A DNA stretch of 64,000 nucleotides from Streptomyces sp. NWU339 (lineage in GTDB: Bacteria; Actinomycetota; Actinomycetes; Streptomycetales; Streptomycetaceae). Positions 16,472 to 24,730 of this stretch are shown piece by piece. The notes under the pieces are model-generated. The model was not told where the DNA came from. It was given only the letters and a program-made list of their open reading frames with translations, and ran no database searches. Position 1 is the stretch's first letter, and every line of letters starts with the position of its first letter. The DNA is taken from contig NZ_QFRK01000012.1 in NCBI RefSeq assembly GCF_003143855.1, forward strand, positions 26,215-90,214, written 5' to 3'. A program made the position numbers and the translations under genes.

Positions 16472-17047
16472 ATGATCGAGATCCCGTCCGACCTCCACAA
16501 GGACCTCGTGCCGCTCGCCTTCCTGCTCGGCGACTGGACGGGCGCCGGGGTGCACGACTTCCCCGGCGCCGAGAAGTGCAACTTCGGGCAGGAGGTCTCC
16601 TTCGCCCACGACGGCCGGGACTTCCTGGAGTACAGCTCCCACACCTGGGTGCTCGACGGGGACGGCAATAAGGTCCGGCCCCTGGAGTCCGAGCACGGCT
16701 TCTGGCGGATCGACGCCGCCCGCAAGGTCGAGGTGACGATGACCCGCGACGACGGCGTCATCGAGATCTGGTACGGCGAGCTGGCCGACCAGAAGCCGCA
16801 GATCGACCTGGTGACGGACGCGGTGGCGCGCACCGCCGCCGCCGATCCCTACAGCGGCGGCAAGCGGCTGTACGGCTACGTCAAGAGCGACCTGATGTGG
16901 GTCGGCGAGAAGCAGACCCCCGAGGTCGAGCTGCGCCCCTACATGTCGGCGCACCTGAAGAAGGTCGTCACCCCGGAGGACGTCGAGCGCTGGGCCAAGG
17001 CCCTGCCCGACGACATGCCGGACGACGGAATCGCCTTCTTCAAGTGA
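16472..17047 (+). CDS. Nitrobindin-like (FABP-fold, DUF1794) heme-binding protein
   Basis: The 191-residue beta-barrel protein carries the GxWxGxG motif (GDWTGAGVHDFPG) and the family blocks YSSHTWVLDGDG, LESEHGFWRI and a late AHLKKVV whose His is the likely heme ligand. Family members bind ferric heme and can isomerise peroxynitrite. Cytoplasmic. It lies 53 nt upstream of the Fur-family gene; a link with redox or metal control is only suggestive. Confidence 0.87.
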   Translation: MIEIPSDLHKDLVPLAFLLGDWTGAGVHDFPGAEKCNFGQEVSFAHDGRDFLEYSSHTWVLDGDGNKVRPLESEHGFWRIDAARKVEVTMTRDDGVIEIWYGELADQKPQIDLVTDAVARTAAADPYSGGKRLYGYVKSDLMWVGEKQTPEVELRPYMSAHLKKVVTPEDVERWAKALPDDMPDDGIAFFK

Positions 17048-17100
17048 GCTCCCGGGCCGCACGGCCCCGGGTTCTGGGCTCCACGTCCTAGACTCGTGGT

Positions 17101-17538
17101 GTGGTGAGCACCGACTGGAAGAGCGACCTCAGGCAGCGCGGCTACCGGCTGACGCCGCAGCGCCAACTCGTGCTCGAAGCCGTCGACACGCTGGAGCACG
17201 CGACCCCCGACGACATTCTCGTGGAAGTGCGCAAGACGGCGTCGGGGGTCAACATCTCCACCGTCTACCGCACGCTGGAGCTCCTGGAGGAGCTGGGTCT
17301 GGTCAGCCACGCCCACCTCGGGCACGGCGCCCCGACCTACCACCTCGCCGACCGGCACCACCACATCCACCTCGTCTGCCGTGACTGCACCAACGTGATC
17401 GAGGCGGACGTGGAGGTGGCCGCCGAGTTCACGGCGAAGCTGCGCGACATGTTCGGTTTCGACACGGACATGAAGCACTTCGCGATCTTCGGCCGCTGCG
17501 AGGACTGTTCCCTGAAGCGTTCAACTACCGAGTCGTAG
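17101..17538 (+). CDS. nur: Nur, nickel-responsive Fur-family repressor
   Basis: The 145-residue protein MVSTDWKSDLRQRGYRLTPQ has the Fur winged helix (VNISTVYRTLELLEELGLV) and dimerisation domain with metal residues HLADRHHHIHLVCRDC and a C-terminal CEDCS. It closely matches S. coelicolor Nur as I remember it; Nur senses nickel and represses nickel uptake and the Fe superoxide dismutase. GTG start at 17101. The YgfZ-type gene follows 9 nt later. No nickel transporter is adjacent, but a DUF4242 nickel-binding-type protein is encoded at 58.6 kb. Confidence 0.92.
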   Translation: MVSTDWKSDLRQRGYRLTPQRQLVLEAVDTLEHATPDDILVEVRKTASGVNISTVYRTLELLEELGLVSHAHLGHGAPTYHLADRHHHIHLVCRDCTNVIEADVEVAAEFTAKLRDMFGFDTDMKHFAIFGRCEDCSLKRSTTES

Positions 17539-17547
17539 GCTAGGGGT

Positions 17548-18513
17548 ATGAAGAGCCCCCTGCTGACCCTGTCCGGCGCCGTCCCCGCCGAGGGCGTGGA
17601 CGAAGGCGTGGCCGCGCACTACGGCGACCTGTTCCGCGAGCAGCGCGCCCTCGCCGACGGCACCGGCTTCGTCGACCTGTCCCACCGCGGAGTCGTCACC
17701 GTCTCCGGGGCGGAACGACTGAGCTGGCTGCACCTGCTGCTCACCCAGCACGTCAGCGACCTCCCGCCGCACCAGGCCACCGAGGCGCTGATCCTCTCCG
17801 CGAACGGCCACATCGAGCACGCGCTCTACCTGGTCGACGACGGCGAGACGGTCTGGGCCCACGTCGAGCCCGACACCCAGGACGCGCTGATCGCCTACCT
17901 GGAGTCGATGAAGTTCTTCTACCGGGTCGAGGTCGCCGACCGCACCGCCGACTTCGCGGTGGTGCACCTGCCGGCCGGTTCCATAGCGGAGGTGCCCGAG
18001 GGCGTGGTCGTCCGGGAGACGCCGTACGGCCGTGACCTGTTCCTGCCCCGCGCCGACCTGGAGTCGTTCGCGGAGAAGGCGGGGCCGCCCGCCGGCATCC
18101 TCGCCCACGAGGCGCTGCGGGTCGAGCAGCACCGCCCGCGGCTCGGTTTCGAGACCGACCACCGCACCATCCCGCACGAGCTGGGCTGGATCGGCGGTGC
18201 GGTGCACCTGCAGAAGGGCTGCTACCGGGGCCAGGAGACGGTCGCCCGGGTCCAGAACCTGGGCAAGCCGCCGCGCAGGCTGGTCTTCCTGCACCTGGAC
18301 GGCAGCGAGGTCCACCTGCCGCCGGCCGGCACCGACATCCGGCTCGCCGACGACGGGCCGGACGGGCGCAAGATCGGCTTCGTCACCACGTCCGTACGCC
18401 ACCACGAGCTGGGCCCGGTCGCCCTCGCGCTGATCAAGCGGAACGTCCCCGTCGACGCCCGCCTGATGGCCGGGGACACGGCGGCGGCGCAGGAGACCGT
18501 GGTCGAGCCCTGA
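17548..18513 (+). CDS. ygfZ: YgfZ/GcvT-type folate-binding protein
   Basis: The 321-residue tetrahydrofolate-binding protein shows the YgfZ signature KGCYRGQETVAR (about residue 225) with its conserved Cys, on a GcvT-like fold. YgfZ supports assembly or repair of iron-sulfur enzymes such as MiaB. Cytoplasmic. It follows nur by only 9 nt, suggesting co-transcription with the metal regulator. A tandem repeat array separates it from the convergent dtd gene. Confidence 0.88.
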   Translation: MKSPLLTLSGAVPAEGVDEGVAAHYGDLFREQRALADGTGFVDLSHRGVVTVSGAERLSWLHLLLTQHVSDLPPHQATEALILSANGHIEHALYLVDDGETVWAHVEPDTQDALIAYLESMKFFYRVEVADRTADFAVVHLPAGSIAEVPEGVVVRETPYGRDLFLPRADLESFAEKAGPPAGILAHEALRVEQHRPRLGFETDHRTIPHELGWIGGAVHLQKGCYRGQETVARVQNLGKPPRRLVFLHLDGSEVHLPPAGTDIRLADDGPDGRKIGFVTTSVRHHELGPVALALIKRNVPVDARLMAGDTAAAQETVVEP

Positions 18514-18528
18514 GCGCCGGGTCTTCGA

Positions 18529-18576
18529 CCCGAGGGCCCGAGGGCTCGAGGGCTCGAGGGCCCGAGGGCCCGGGGG
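18529..18576. repeat. Six 8-bp tandem repeats between ygfZ and dtd
   Basis: Six consecutive 8-bp units (CCCGAGGG/CTCGAGGG/CCCGGGGG variants) end exactly at the dtd stop codon. Units are nearly self-complementary and could fold, so the array may act as a shared terminator. Copy number is likely variable. Confidence 0.7.
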
Positions 18577-19002
18577 TCAGACCTCCAGCAGGACGGTGAA
18601 CGGGCCGTCGTTGGTCAGCGACACCCGCATCTGCGCGCCGAAGCGGCCCGTCGCCACCGTCGCGCCCAGGGAACGCAGCCGGGCCACCACCTCGTCGACG
18701 AGCGGTTCGGCGACGTCCCCGGGGGCCGCGGCGCTCCAGGTGGGGCGACGACCCTTGCGGGCATCGCCGTAAAGGGTGAACTGGCTGATCACCAGGAGCG
18801 GCGCGTCGATGTCGCTGCACGACTTCTCGTCCTGGAGGATCCGGACCGACCAGAGCTTGCGGGCCAGCTGGGCCGCCTTCTCCTTGGTGTCCTCATGGGT
18901 GACGCCGACGAGGACACACAGTCCCTCGCCCTCGATCGCCCCCACCGTCTCGCCGTCCACGACGACGCTCGCGCCGTCCACCCTCTGCACCACCGCACGC
19001 AT
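18577..19002 (-). CDS. dtd: D-aminoacyl-tRNA deacylase
   Basis: The 141-residue DTD enzyme hydrolyses D-amino acids from mischarged tRNA. It has MRAVVQRV at the start, the SQFTLYGD motif with the active-site Thr, and the C-terminal NDGPFT loop where many homologues read N-GP-VT. Length is normal. Cytoplasmic, monocistronic, divergent from rsiG. Confidence 0.93.
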   Translation of the reverse strand: MRAVVQRVDGASVVVDGETVGAIEGEGLCVLVGVTHEDTKEKAAQLARKLWSVRILQDEKSCSDIDAPLLVISQFTLYGDARKGRRPTWSAAAPGDVAEPLVDEVVARLRSLGATVATGRFGAQMRVSLTNDGPFTVLLEV

Positions 19003-19179
19003 ACGTCCATCATGCCGGTCGGCGAACGGATGACCGACGGCGGCCCGCGCGGGGCCCCGGTCGGACTATTTTTACTCCTTACCCCCCATCTGGGGTGGAT
19101 CAGGGGCACTCGGTCACATAGCGGCCACCAGGGGTGGCACGATGCTGGCACACACCGGTCGAGGGGACGGTTGAGGCAC

Positions 19180-19893
19180 ATGAGCACACCAGAAACCGGG
19201 CAGCAGCCCGGCCCTGTCCTGTCGGCGTCGATCGGAGTGGGGGTCGGGGAACGCCTCGGGGAACACGATTTCCACCGTCCGCCCGCCCAGCGCACGGACA
19301 GTCCGACATGGGAACCCGATCCGGCACCGGAGCCCGAGCTGAGCGCGCGCAGCCTCCCCGACCTGCGCGCGCTGCGCCGTGACGCGCGGCGCGACGAGGC
19401 CGACCTCAGCTATGTGCGGCGGCTGCTCCAGGGGCGCATCGACATCCTGCGGGCGGAACTGGCCCGGCGTACGCCGGTGGACGGGCCGGCGGGTGTCGGT
19501 GCCGGCGGGGGCACGTCCGACGCGGCCACGTCCGGCGGGGGCGCGGTCCCGGTCGTCGCGCCGGTGGCGGCGTCCGTGGTGGAGCGGCTTCCGGAGATCC
19601 TGCGGGACACCCCGGCCCGCCAGCGTTCCTCCGCCCGCCACGTGACCCTGGGCACTCCGCGCAGCGAGGAGTCCCGGCGGCTGGCGGCGGAGATGCTCGC
19701 CGAGGTGGAGCTCTCGGACCTGGGAGCGCGTACGGACGGGGAACTGCGCGCCGCGATGGGCCGGCTCGTGCGGTACGAGGAGCAGGTCTCCCGGCGGCGG
19801 CAGGGGTTGCAGCGCACCGCGGACGACTGCGGCGCGGAGATCGCACGCCGGTACCGCGAGGGGGAGGCCCAGGTCGACGACCTGCTCGGGTGA
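19180..19893 (+). CDS. rsiG: RsiG, c-di-GMP-binding anti-sigma factor for WhiG
   Basis: The 237-residue coiled-coil protein has two exact copies of the c-di-GMP motif E-x3-S-x2-R-x3-Q-x3-D: EADLSYVRRLLQGRID (about residue 72) and EEQVSRRRQGLQRTAD (about residue 212). This is the diagnostic motif of RsiG, which with c-di-GMP sequesters sigma-WhiG and blocks sporulation in Streptomyces. The region between the helices is Ala/Gly/Pro-rich and longer than needed. Start at ATG 19180; an in-frame upstream extension overlaps dtd and is unnatural. whiG itself is not in the window. Confidence 0.93.
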   Translation: MSTPETGQQPGPVLSASIGVGVGERLGEHDFHRPPAQRTDSPTWEPDPAPEPELSARSLPDLRALRRDARRDEADLSYVRRLLQGRIDILRAELARRTPVDGPAGVGAGGGTSDAATSGGGAVPVVAPVAASVVERLPEILRDTPARQRSSARHVTLGTPRSEESRRLAAEMLAEVELSDLGARTDGELRAAMGRLVRYEEQVSRRRQGLQRTADDCGAEIARRYREGEAQVDDLLG

Positions 19894-19984
19894 GGCGGGG
19901 CGCCGGAGCAGGCGGTCGGAGCAGACGGTCGGACGGGCGGAAAAGTGCGCGACACCCCGCCCGGGCGCGATCTACCGTGAACGC

Positions 19985-21256
19985 ATGACCTCCAGCGCCG
20001 ACACCTCCCGTGCCGACATCGACGTACGCCCGATCACCGAGACCGAGTTCGAGGACTGGAACCGGGCGCTGAACACCGGGTTCCTGCGCGAGCCCACCCC
20101 CACCCGGGAGGAGCTCGACGCGCGGCGCCCGGAGTTCCAGCCGGGCCGGTCGCTGGGAGCCTTCGACGGCGGCCGGTGTGTCGCGACGCTCCGCTCCTTC
20201 GCCCAGGAGCTCACCGCCGTCGGCGGCGCCGCCGTGCCCGCCGACGCCATATCGAACGTCACCGTCAGCCCCACCCACCGCCGGCGCGGCCTGCTGACCC
20301 GCATGATGGCCCAGGACCTCGCCGCCGCGAAGGAGCGCGGGGACGTCGTCGCGACGCTCATCGCCGCCGAGTACCCGATCTACGGCCGGTACGGCTTCGG
20401 CCCCGCCACCTGGATGACCGAGTGGACCGTCGACGTCCCGCGCAGCGGCCTCGACCCGCGCTGGGCGGGCCCCGAGGACGGTGGACGCGTCGACCTCGTG
20501 GACGCCGAGGACGTGCGCAAGCTCGGGCCGGACCTGCACGAGCGGCTGCGGGTGGCCCAGCCGGGTGCCGTCAGCCGTACGGAGCAGTGGTGGAAGTTCG
20601 CCACCGGCGCCCTGAGCCACCGCCCGACCTGGACCGAGCCCTACTTCGCCGTGTACCGCTCGGCGGACGGCGAGGTCGAGGGCATGGTCTCCTACAAGGC
20701 GGACGACAACTGGGGCGACGCCATGCAGCCGTTGAACACGGCGAGTGTGAACTGGCTGCTCGCGGTGAGCCCGGCCGCGGAGCGCGCGCTGTGGCACTAC
20801 CTGTGCTCGATCGACTGGATCGTGAAGGTGAGGAGCGGCTGGCGGGCCCCCGACGACCTGCTCCCGTTCTTCCTGCCGGACCCGCGCGCGGCAGCCGTGA
20901 CGATCCAGACGGACTGGCTGTGGGTGCGCGTGCTGGACGTCGTACGGGCACTGGAGGCCCGGACGTACGGCGCGGCGGGGACGCTGGTGCTGGAGGTGGC
21001 GGACGGCGCGGGGCTGGCCGGTGGCCGCTACCGGCTGGAGGTCTCGGCGGACGGGGCCGGAGTCTGCGCGGCGACCACGGAGGACGCCGATCTCACGCTG
21101 GACGTCGCCGAGTTGGCGGCGCTGTGGCTGGGTGACGGGTCGGCGGTGCGGCTGGCGGCGCTGGGCCGGGTGCGGGAAGAACGAGCGGGCGCCGCCCGTC
21201 AGGCCGACGCCCTGCTGCGTACGCCCAGGCGCCCGTGGTGCCCGGACCTCTTCTGA
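19985..21256 (+). CDS. Eis-like GNAT N-acetyltransferase
   Basis: The 423-residue protein has the three-part Eis architecture: an N-terminal GNAT domain with the acetyl-CoA loop VSPTHRRRGLLTRMM, a second GNAT-like domain, and a C-terminal SCP2-like domain. It ends in PDLF, the terminal Phe carboxylate being the catalytic base in Eis, and YGRYGFG supplies the expected Tyr. Eis enzymes acetylate amines, including aminoglycosides and protein lysines; substrate is unknown here. It is monocistronic with a downstream hairpin. Confidence 0.9.
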   Translation: MTSSADTSRADIDVRPITETEFEDWNRALNTGFLREPTPTREELDARRPEFQPGRSLGAFDGGRCVATLRSFAQELTAVGGAAVPADAISNVTVSPTHRRRGLLTRMMAQDLAAAKERGDVVATLIAAEYPIYGRYGFGPATWMTEWTVDVPRSGLDPRWAGPEDGGRVDLVDAEDVRKLGPDLHERLRVAQPGAVSRTEQWWKFATGALSHRPTWTEPYFAVYRSADGEVEGMVSYKADDNWGDAMQPLNTASVNWLLAVSPAAERALWHYLCSIDWIVKVRSGWRAPDDLLPFFLPDPRAAAVTIQTDWLWVRVLDVVRALEARTYGAAGTLVLEVADGAGLAGGRYRLEVSADGAGVCAATTEDADLTLDVAELAALWLGDGSAVRLAALGRVREERAGAARQADALLRTPRRPWCPDLF

Positions 21257-21392
21257 GCGCTTCTGCTGCTGCTCTCCTTCCCTTCCTTTCCCTTCTCCGG
21301 CCGGTTTGTCTGCCGACGACGGGTGTCGGATCGTCATCCGTAGCTGCTTGCTTTTCAGTTGTGGTTGTCGCGCTGCCGCGCCGTGGTGCTGA

Positions 21393-21436
21393 CCGGCCGG
21401 GTTCCCGGCTCCCCTCCAGGAGGGAAGCCCGGCCGG
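21393..21436 (+). terminator. Terminator hairpin after the Eis-like gene
   Basis: Arms CCGGCCGGGTTCCC (21393-21406) and GGGAA-G-CCCGGCCGG (21422-21436) pair with one bulged G around a 15-nt loop. Confidence 0.6.
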
Positions 21437-21505
21437 CTCCTCGAGAAGTGCTCCCGACGGTCGCCGTGAGGAGCCAACCTCCCGAGAGGTTCGACCATGT
21501 CGCCC

Positions 21506-21608
21506 AAGTTGGCGACCAACTTCTCTTCAGTTATCTCCACTTGGAAGCGGCTCATAACCACCTTTCCCTGAACTGCCCAAGGATGGCGCGAAGTTGTAGG
21601 GTTTGGTC
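21506..21608 (+). promoter_or_regulatory. devE-like promoter with AAGTTGG palindrome
   Basis: Perfect inverted repeat AAGTTGG-CGA-CCAACTT lies at 21506-21522. The -10 TAGGGT (21597-21602) is followed by exactly 6 nt and then the GTG start at 21609, so the transcript is probably leaderless. Further half-sites (ACTTGG, AAGTTG) stand between. The palindrome also occurs before the devA-like gene, indicating a shared or cross-acting regulator. The rest of 21257-21505 holds only the terminator. Confidence 0.6.
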
Positions 21609-22514
21609 GTGGACCCGGAATACGCCCCCGTCAATGGAGGGAAGAGGTCACAGCGGCCACAGAGGACACATCGCGAGGTGGCCGACGCGTTGCGCGCCCG
21701 GATCAAGTCCGGAGAGCTGAGCCCTGGCCAACGCATGCCCACCCAGGCCCGGCTCGCCGAGGAGTTCGGCGTCGAGCGCGGTACCGTGCGCCAGGCGCTG
21801 CGTGTCCTGCGGTCCGAGAGGCTCCTCACCGACGCCTCCAAGGGCGCCCCCGCGACCGTCGCCGTCGACCCCGGCAGCGCGCCGACCGGCCCCGGAGCAC
21901 CGCCGCAGCCCACCACGGTGGCCCTGGCGCCCCGTGTCGCCGCCGCGTTCGCGGCCGAGCGCGTCGAGATCGACGCCGTCTGCCTGACCGCGATATCCCT
22001 CACCCTCGCGATCGGCGCACCGCTGCGCCAGATCCACGCCGGGCGACTGAAACCGGCCAAGGTCGACGTCCGTGTCCTGCTGCCCAGCCGGGACATCGAC
22101 CTCGCCTTCCCGGTGGCGGTCGAGGACCGCGGCGACGACCACGCCGTGCACGAGCGGTGGTTGTCGATGCGCAACGCCCAGGGCCAGGTGCTCCAGCACA
22201 ACCTGCTCGCCCTGCGCGCCACCCACGGCATCGACGTCCGTGTCTCCTTCCGGGCCCTGCCCTTCACCCCGCCGGTGAAGCTGTACCTGCTCAACGGCAC
22301 GGAGGCGCTGTTCGCCTACTACACGCTGGCACGCAGCGAGGCGCAGATCGACCAGGAGAACTTTCAGACGTACGACGCGCAGGGCGTCCGGTCCGTGCTG
22401 TTCGGCTTCGGTCAGGGCGCCGGGATGCGGGACGCCACCTTCGTGGAGCAGTCCCACCTGTGGTTCAACGCACTGTGGGAGACGATCAGTTCGGAGCTGG
22501 TGCTCACCAACTGA
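21609..22514 (+). CDS. devE: DevE-like GntR-family developmental regulator
   Basis: The 301-residue regulator has an N-terminal GntR winged helix (REVADALRARIKSGELSPGQ, then RLAEEFGVERGTVRQALRVL). A C-terminal domain is shared with the next regulator: VRVLLPSRDIDLAFP, HERWLSMRNAQ, FTPPVKLYLLNGTEAL and WFNALWETI. It is paralogous to the devA-like gene at 22900 and corresponds to the S. coelicolor devA paralogue devE. GTG at 21609 follows the -10 by 6 nt; a TTG at 21603 is the alternative. The effector is unknown. It is monocistronic, with a small membrane-protein gene facing it. Confidence 0.85.
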   Translation: MDPEYAPVNGGKRSQRPQRTHREVADALRARIKSGELSPGQRMPTQARLAEEFGVERGTVRQALRVLRSERLLTDASKGAPATVAVDPGSAPTGPGAPPQPTTVALAPRVAAAFAAERVEIDAVCLTAISLTLAIGAPLRQIHAGRLKPAKVDVRVLLPSRDIDLAFPVAVEDRGDDHAVHERWLSMRNAQGQVLQHNLLALRATHGIDVRVSFRALPFTPPVKLYLLNGTEALFAYYTLARSEAQIDQENFQTYDAQGVRSVLFGFGQGAGMRDATFVEQSHLWFNALWETISSELVLTN

Positions 22515-22541
22515 CGTCTTCCGGTCGTGGGCGCCGACGGC

Positions 22542-22730
22542 TCACAGGGCGGGCCGCGCCACCAGCAGGGCGAGCAGGACCGCTCCCGCGGAGCTGACGC
22601 CGGGGCTGTTGGCCTTGATGCCCACGGTGAGCAGCAGCAGGCCGACGATGCCGGCGATGCCGTACTTCCATTCGGCGTACTGCTCGACGGTGATGACGAC
22701 CACCGCGGAGATGAGGGCGAGGACAGGCAC
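22542..22730 (-). CDS. Small two-helix membrane protein, paralogue of 24548-24730
   Basis: The 62-residue protein starts MPVLALISAVVVITVEQYAE, then WKYGIAGIVGLLLLTVGIKA, and ends in a second hydrophobic stretch (SAGAVLLALLVARPAL). GTG start at 22730 has AAGGGGG upstream. It shares the intergenic region with the devA-like gene, transcribed divergently. The second copy at 24548-24730 has the same length, orientation and position relative to another GntR gene. Function is unknown; a membrane partner for the regulators is possible. Confidence 0.65.
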   Translation of the reverse strand: MPVLALISAVVVITVEQYAEWKYGIAGIVGLLLLTVGIKANSPGVSSAGAVLLALLVARPAL

Positions 22731-22796
22731 GGAATTCCCCCTTCGGGCTTCCCCGGCGACGGAAGCGGAACTTCCGCCAACCCGGTCAAGTTGCCC

Positions 22797-22893
22797 AAGT
22801 TGGCAACCAACTCTAGCTAAGTTGTCCCCACTTGGCAGGCATCTATAAACAACTTCCAAACAACTCCCCATAGATGGATCAAAGTTGTAGCGT
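22797..22893 (+). promoter_or_regulatory. devA-like promoter/operator region
   Basis: AAGTTGG-CAA-CCAACTC at 22797-22813 is the near-perfect counterpart of the devE palindrome. Additional half-sites AAGTTGTCCCCACTTGG (22819-22835) and CAACTT/CAACTC follow. The -10 TAGCGT (22888-22893) stands 6 nt before GTG 22900. The sequence from -10 to start is almost identical to that of the devE-like gene. DevA binding to its own promoter is documented in S. coelicolor. Confidence 0.62.
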
Positions 22894-22899
22894 TTGGTC

Positions 22900-23778
22900 G
22901 TGACCCAGGAGAACGTCGCAGTGAACGGTGACAAAAGGAAATCGCCCCAGGAGATCGCCGACACCCTGCGCGAACGCATCCGCGCCGGGGAGCTCAAGGT
23001 CGGCGAGCGCCTGCCCACCCAGGCCGAGCTCGCCGTGGAGTTCGGCGTGGAGCGCGGCGTCGTCCGTCAGGCCCTGCGCGTCCTTCGGGAGGACGGCCTC
23101 CTGAGCAACGTCAGCAAGGGCAGCCCGCCCCGGGTCGCCGTACCGGCCTCGGTCCCCGACGAACCTCAGCGGACCATGGTCGGCCTGGCCCCCCGCCTCA
23201 CCGAGGCCTTCTCGGCGGCGCACGTCCGTATCGACGTCGTGTGCCACACGTCCGAGACCCTGATGGTCGCCGTCGGTGAACCCGTGCGGCTGATCCATGA
23301 GGGCACGCTCCGCCCCGAGTCGATCGAGTTCCGTGTCCTCCTGCCGTCCCGGAAGATCAACCTGGCCTTCCCCGTCCTGGTCGACGAGGACGCCGACGAC
23401 GGCGACCCGGTGCACGAGCGGTGGTTGCAGATGCGCAACGCACAGGCCCAGGTGCTCCAGCACAACCTGCAGGCAGTCCGCCACACCCACGGCATCGACG
23501 TCCGCGTCTCCTTCCGGGCCCTGCCGTTCACCCCGCCGGTGAAGCTCTACCTGCTCAACGGGCAGGAGGCACTCCTCGGGTACTACATGCTCGCCAGGCG
23601 CGAGGAGGAGTGGGGCACCCAGACCCTGGACATGTACGACGCCCTCGGCTCCCAGTCCCTGCTCTTCCTCTTCGCCAGACAGGCCGGGCAACGGGACCAG
23701 GCGTTCGTGGAGGAATCGCAGAAGTGGTTCGACGCCCTCTGGGAAACCATCACGACGGACCTGACACTCTCCTGGTGA
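22900..23778 (+). CDS. devA: DevA-like GntR-family developmental regulator
   Basis: The 292-residue regulator has a GntR winged helix (QEIADTLRERIRAGELKVGE, then ELAVEFGVERGVVRQALRVL). The DevA-type C-terminal domain carries FRVLLPSRKINLAFP, HERWLQMRNAQ, FTPPVKLYLLNGQEAL and WFDALWETI. In S. coelicolor, DevA is needed for aerial development and represses its own operon with devB. The GTG at 22900 gives a leaderless transcript. The stop overlaps a GTG of the downstream HAD frame (GTGA at 23775-23778), consistent with the devAB operon. Confidence 0.88.
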   Translation: MTQENVAVNGDKRKSPQEIADTLRERIRAGELKVGERLPTQAELAVEFGVERGVVRQALRVLREDGLLSNVSKGSPPRVAVPASVPDEPQRTMVGLAPRLTEAFSAAHVRIDVVCHTSETLMVAVGEPVRLIHEGTLRPESIEFRVLLPSRKINLAFPVLVDEDADDGDPVHERWLQMRNAQAQVLQHNLQAVRHTHGIDVRVSFRALPFTPPVKLYLLNGQEALLGYYMLARREEEWGTQTLDMYDALGSQSLLFLFARQAGQRDQAFVEESQKWFDALWETITTDLTLSW

Positions 23779-23840
23779 CTTCTGATGCGAAGCGGACCGA
23801 TCCGGTGACATACGAGCCCGAGAAGGACCGGAAGCCTTCC

Positions 23841-24557
23841 ATGGATCCGAACGATCCGAGCGAGCTGAACGATCTGATCAGGGGCGCCCGTGTGGTGCTG
23901 TGGGACTTCGACGGCCCTGTCTGCCGACTGTTCGCGGGCCACTCGGCGCAGCGGGTGGCGAAGGAGCTCGTCGACCGGCTGGAGGGGCGGGGCCTGCACG
24001 GCCTGCTGACGGAGGCCGAACGCGAGTCCCTGGACCCGCACGTGGTGCTCCGCGCCGTGGACCGCCGGCACCCGGGCAGTGACCTGGTGGAGGAGCTGGA
24101 GGCACGGCTCACCGAGGAGGAACTGCGGGCCACCTCCTCGGCGTTGCCCACCCCCTACGCCGACCCGCTGATCCGCACCTGGACCGCGGCGGGCTCCCGG
24201 CTGGCCATCACCACGAACAACTCCCCCCGCGTGGTCCGCAGGTACCTCGCCGACCGCGACCTCCTCGGCTGCTTCACCCCCCACGTCTACGGCCGCACCC
24301 GGCAGCTCAGCCTGCTCAAACCGGACCCCCACTGCGTCAACCGCGCCCTGAACGCCATGGGCGCTGCCCCGGACTCCGCCCTGATGATCGGCGACACCCC
24401 CTCCGACCTGTACGCCGCGGAGGCGGCCGGCGTGCCCTTCGTCGGCTATGCCCGCAACGAGCGGAAGGAAAAGGTGCTGCGGGACGCGGGCGCCACCACG
24501 ATCCTGTCCTCACTGGAACCCGTGCTCGAACACATCCGCTCCGGCCCTCAGGCCTGA
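23841..24557 (+). CDS. devB: DevB-like HAD-superfamily hydrolase
   Basis: A HAD phosphatase of 238 residues from ATG 23841 (GGAAG nearby), or 260 residues if translation starts at GTG 23775 overlapping the devA stop. Motif I is VVLWDFDGPV, with nucleophile and acid Asp; motif II is AITTNNS, motif III LLKPDP and motif IV GDTPSD. A helical cap lies between motifs I and II, as in phosphoglycolate phosphatase-like enzymes. It forms the devAB operon. Substrate is unknown; it could remove the phosphate placed by the neighbouring kinase-like protein (inference). Confidence 0.86.
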   Translation: MDPNDPSELNDLIRGARVVLWDFDGPVCRLFAGHSAQRVAKELVDRLEGRGLHGLLTEAERESLDPHVVLRAVDRRHPGSDLVEELEARLTEEELRATSSALPTPYADPLIRTWTAAGSRLAITTNNSPRVVRRYLADRDLLGCFTPHVYGRTRQLSLLKPDPHCVNRALNAMGAAPDSALMIGDTPSDLYAAEAAGVPFVGYARNERKEKVLRDAGATTILSSLEPVLEHIRSGPQA

Positions 24558-24730
24558 ACCATCAGCAGGGCCAGCACCACGGCCGCCCCCACGGCGAGCC
24601 CGTCCCGCCGGGCACGCGTCCACACGCCGATCATGAACAGGAGCCCCACACCGACCGCGCCGAGCTTCGATTCCGCGAGCAGACCGACCACCAGCTCGCC
24701 GAGCCCCGCGAGTACCTGGAACAGTGGCAC
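24548..24730 (-). CDS. Small two-helix membrane protein, paralogue of 22542-22730
   Basis: A 60-residue protein, MPLFQVLAGLGELVVGLLAE then SKLGAVGVGLLFMIGVW, with TRARRDGLAVGAAVVLALLM at the end. The blocks AE-K-GA-GVGLL and AVGAAVVLALL align with the first copy. GTG 24730 has GGGGGAGG upstream. Its 3' end overlaps the devB-like gene by 10 nt (convergent), and its promoter region is shared with the third GntR gene. Two copies in the same arrangement indicate a conserved module. Confidence 0.65.
   Translation of the reverse strand: MPLFQVLAGLGELVVGLLAESKLGAVGVGLLFMIGVWTRARRDGLAVGAAVVLALLMVQA

Noticed and set aside
18529..18576. Short repeats considered as a CRISPR-like array
   Set aside because: Units are contiguous 8-mers without spacers.
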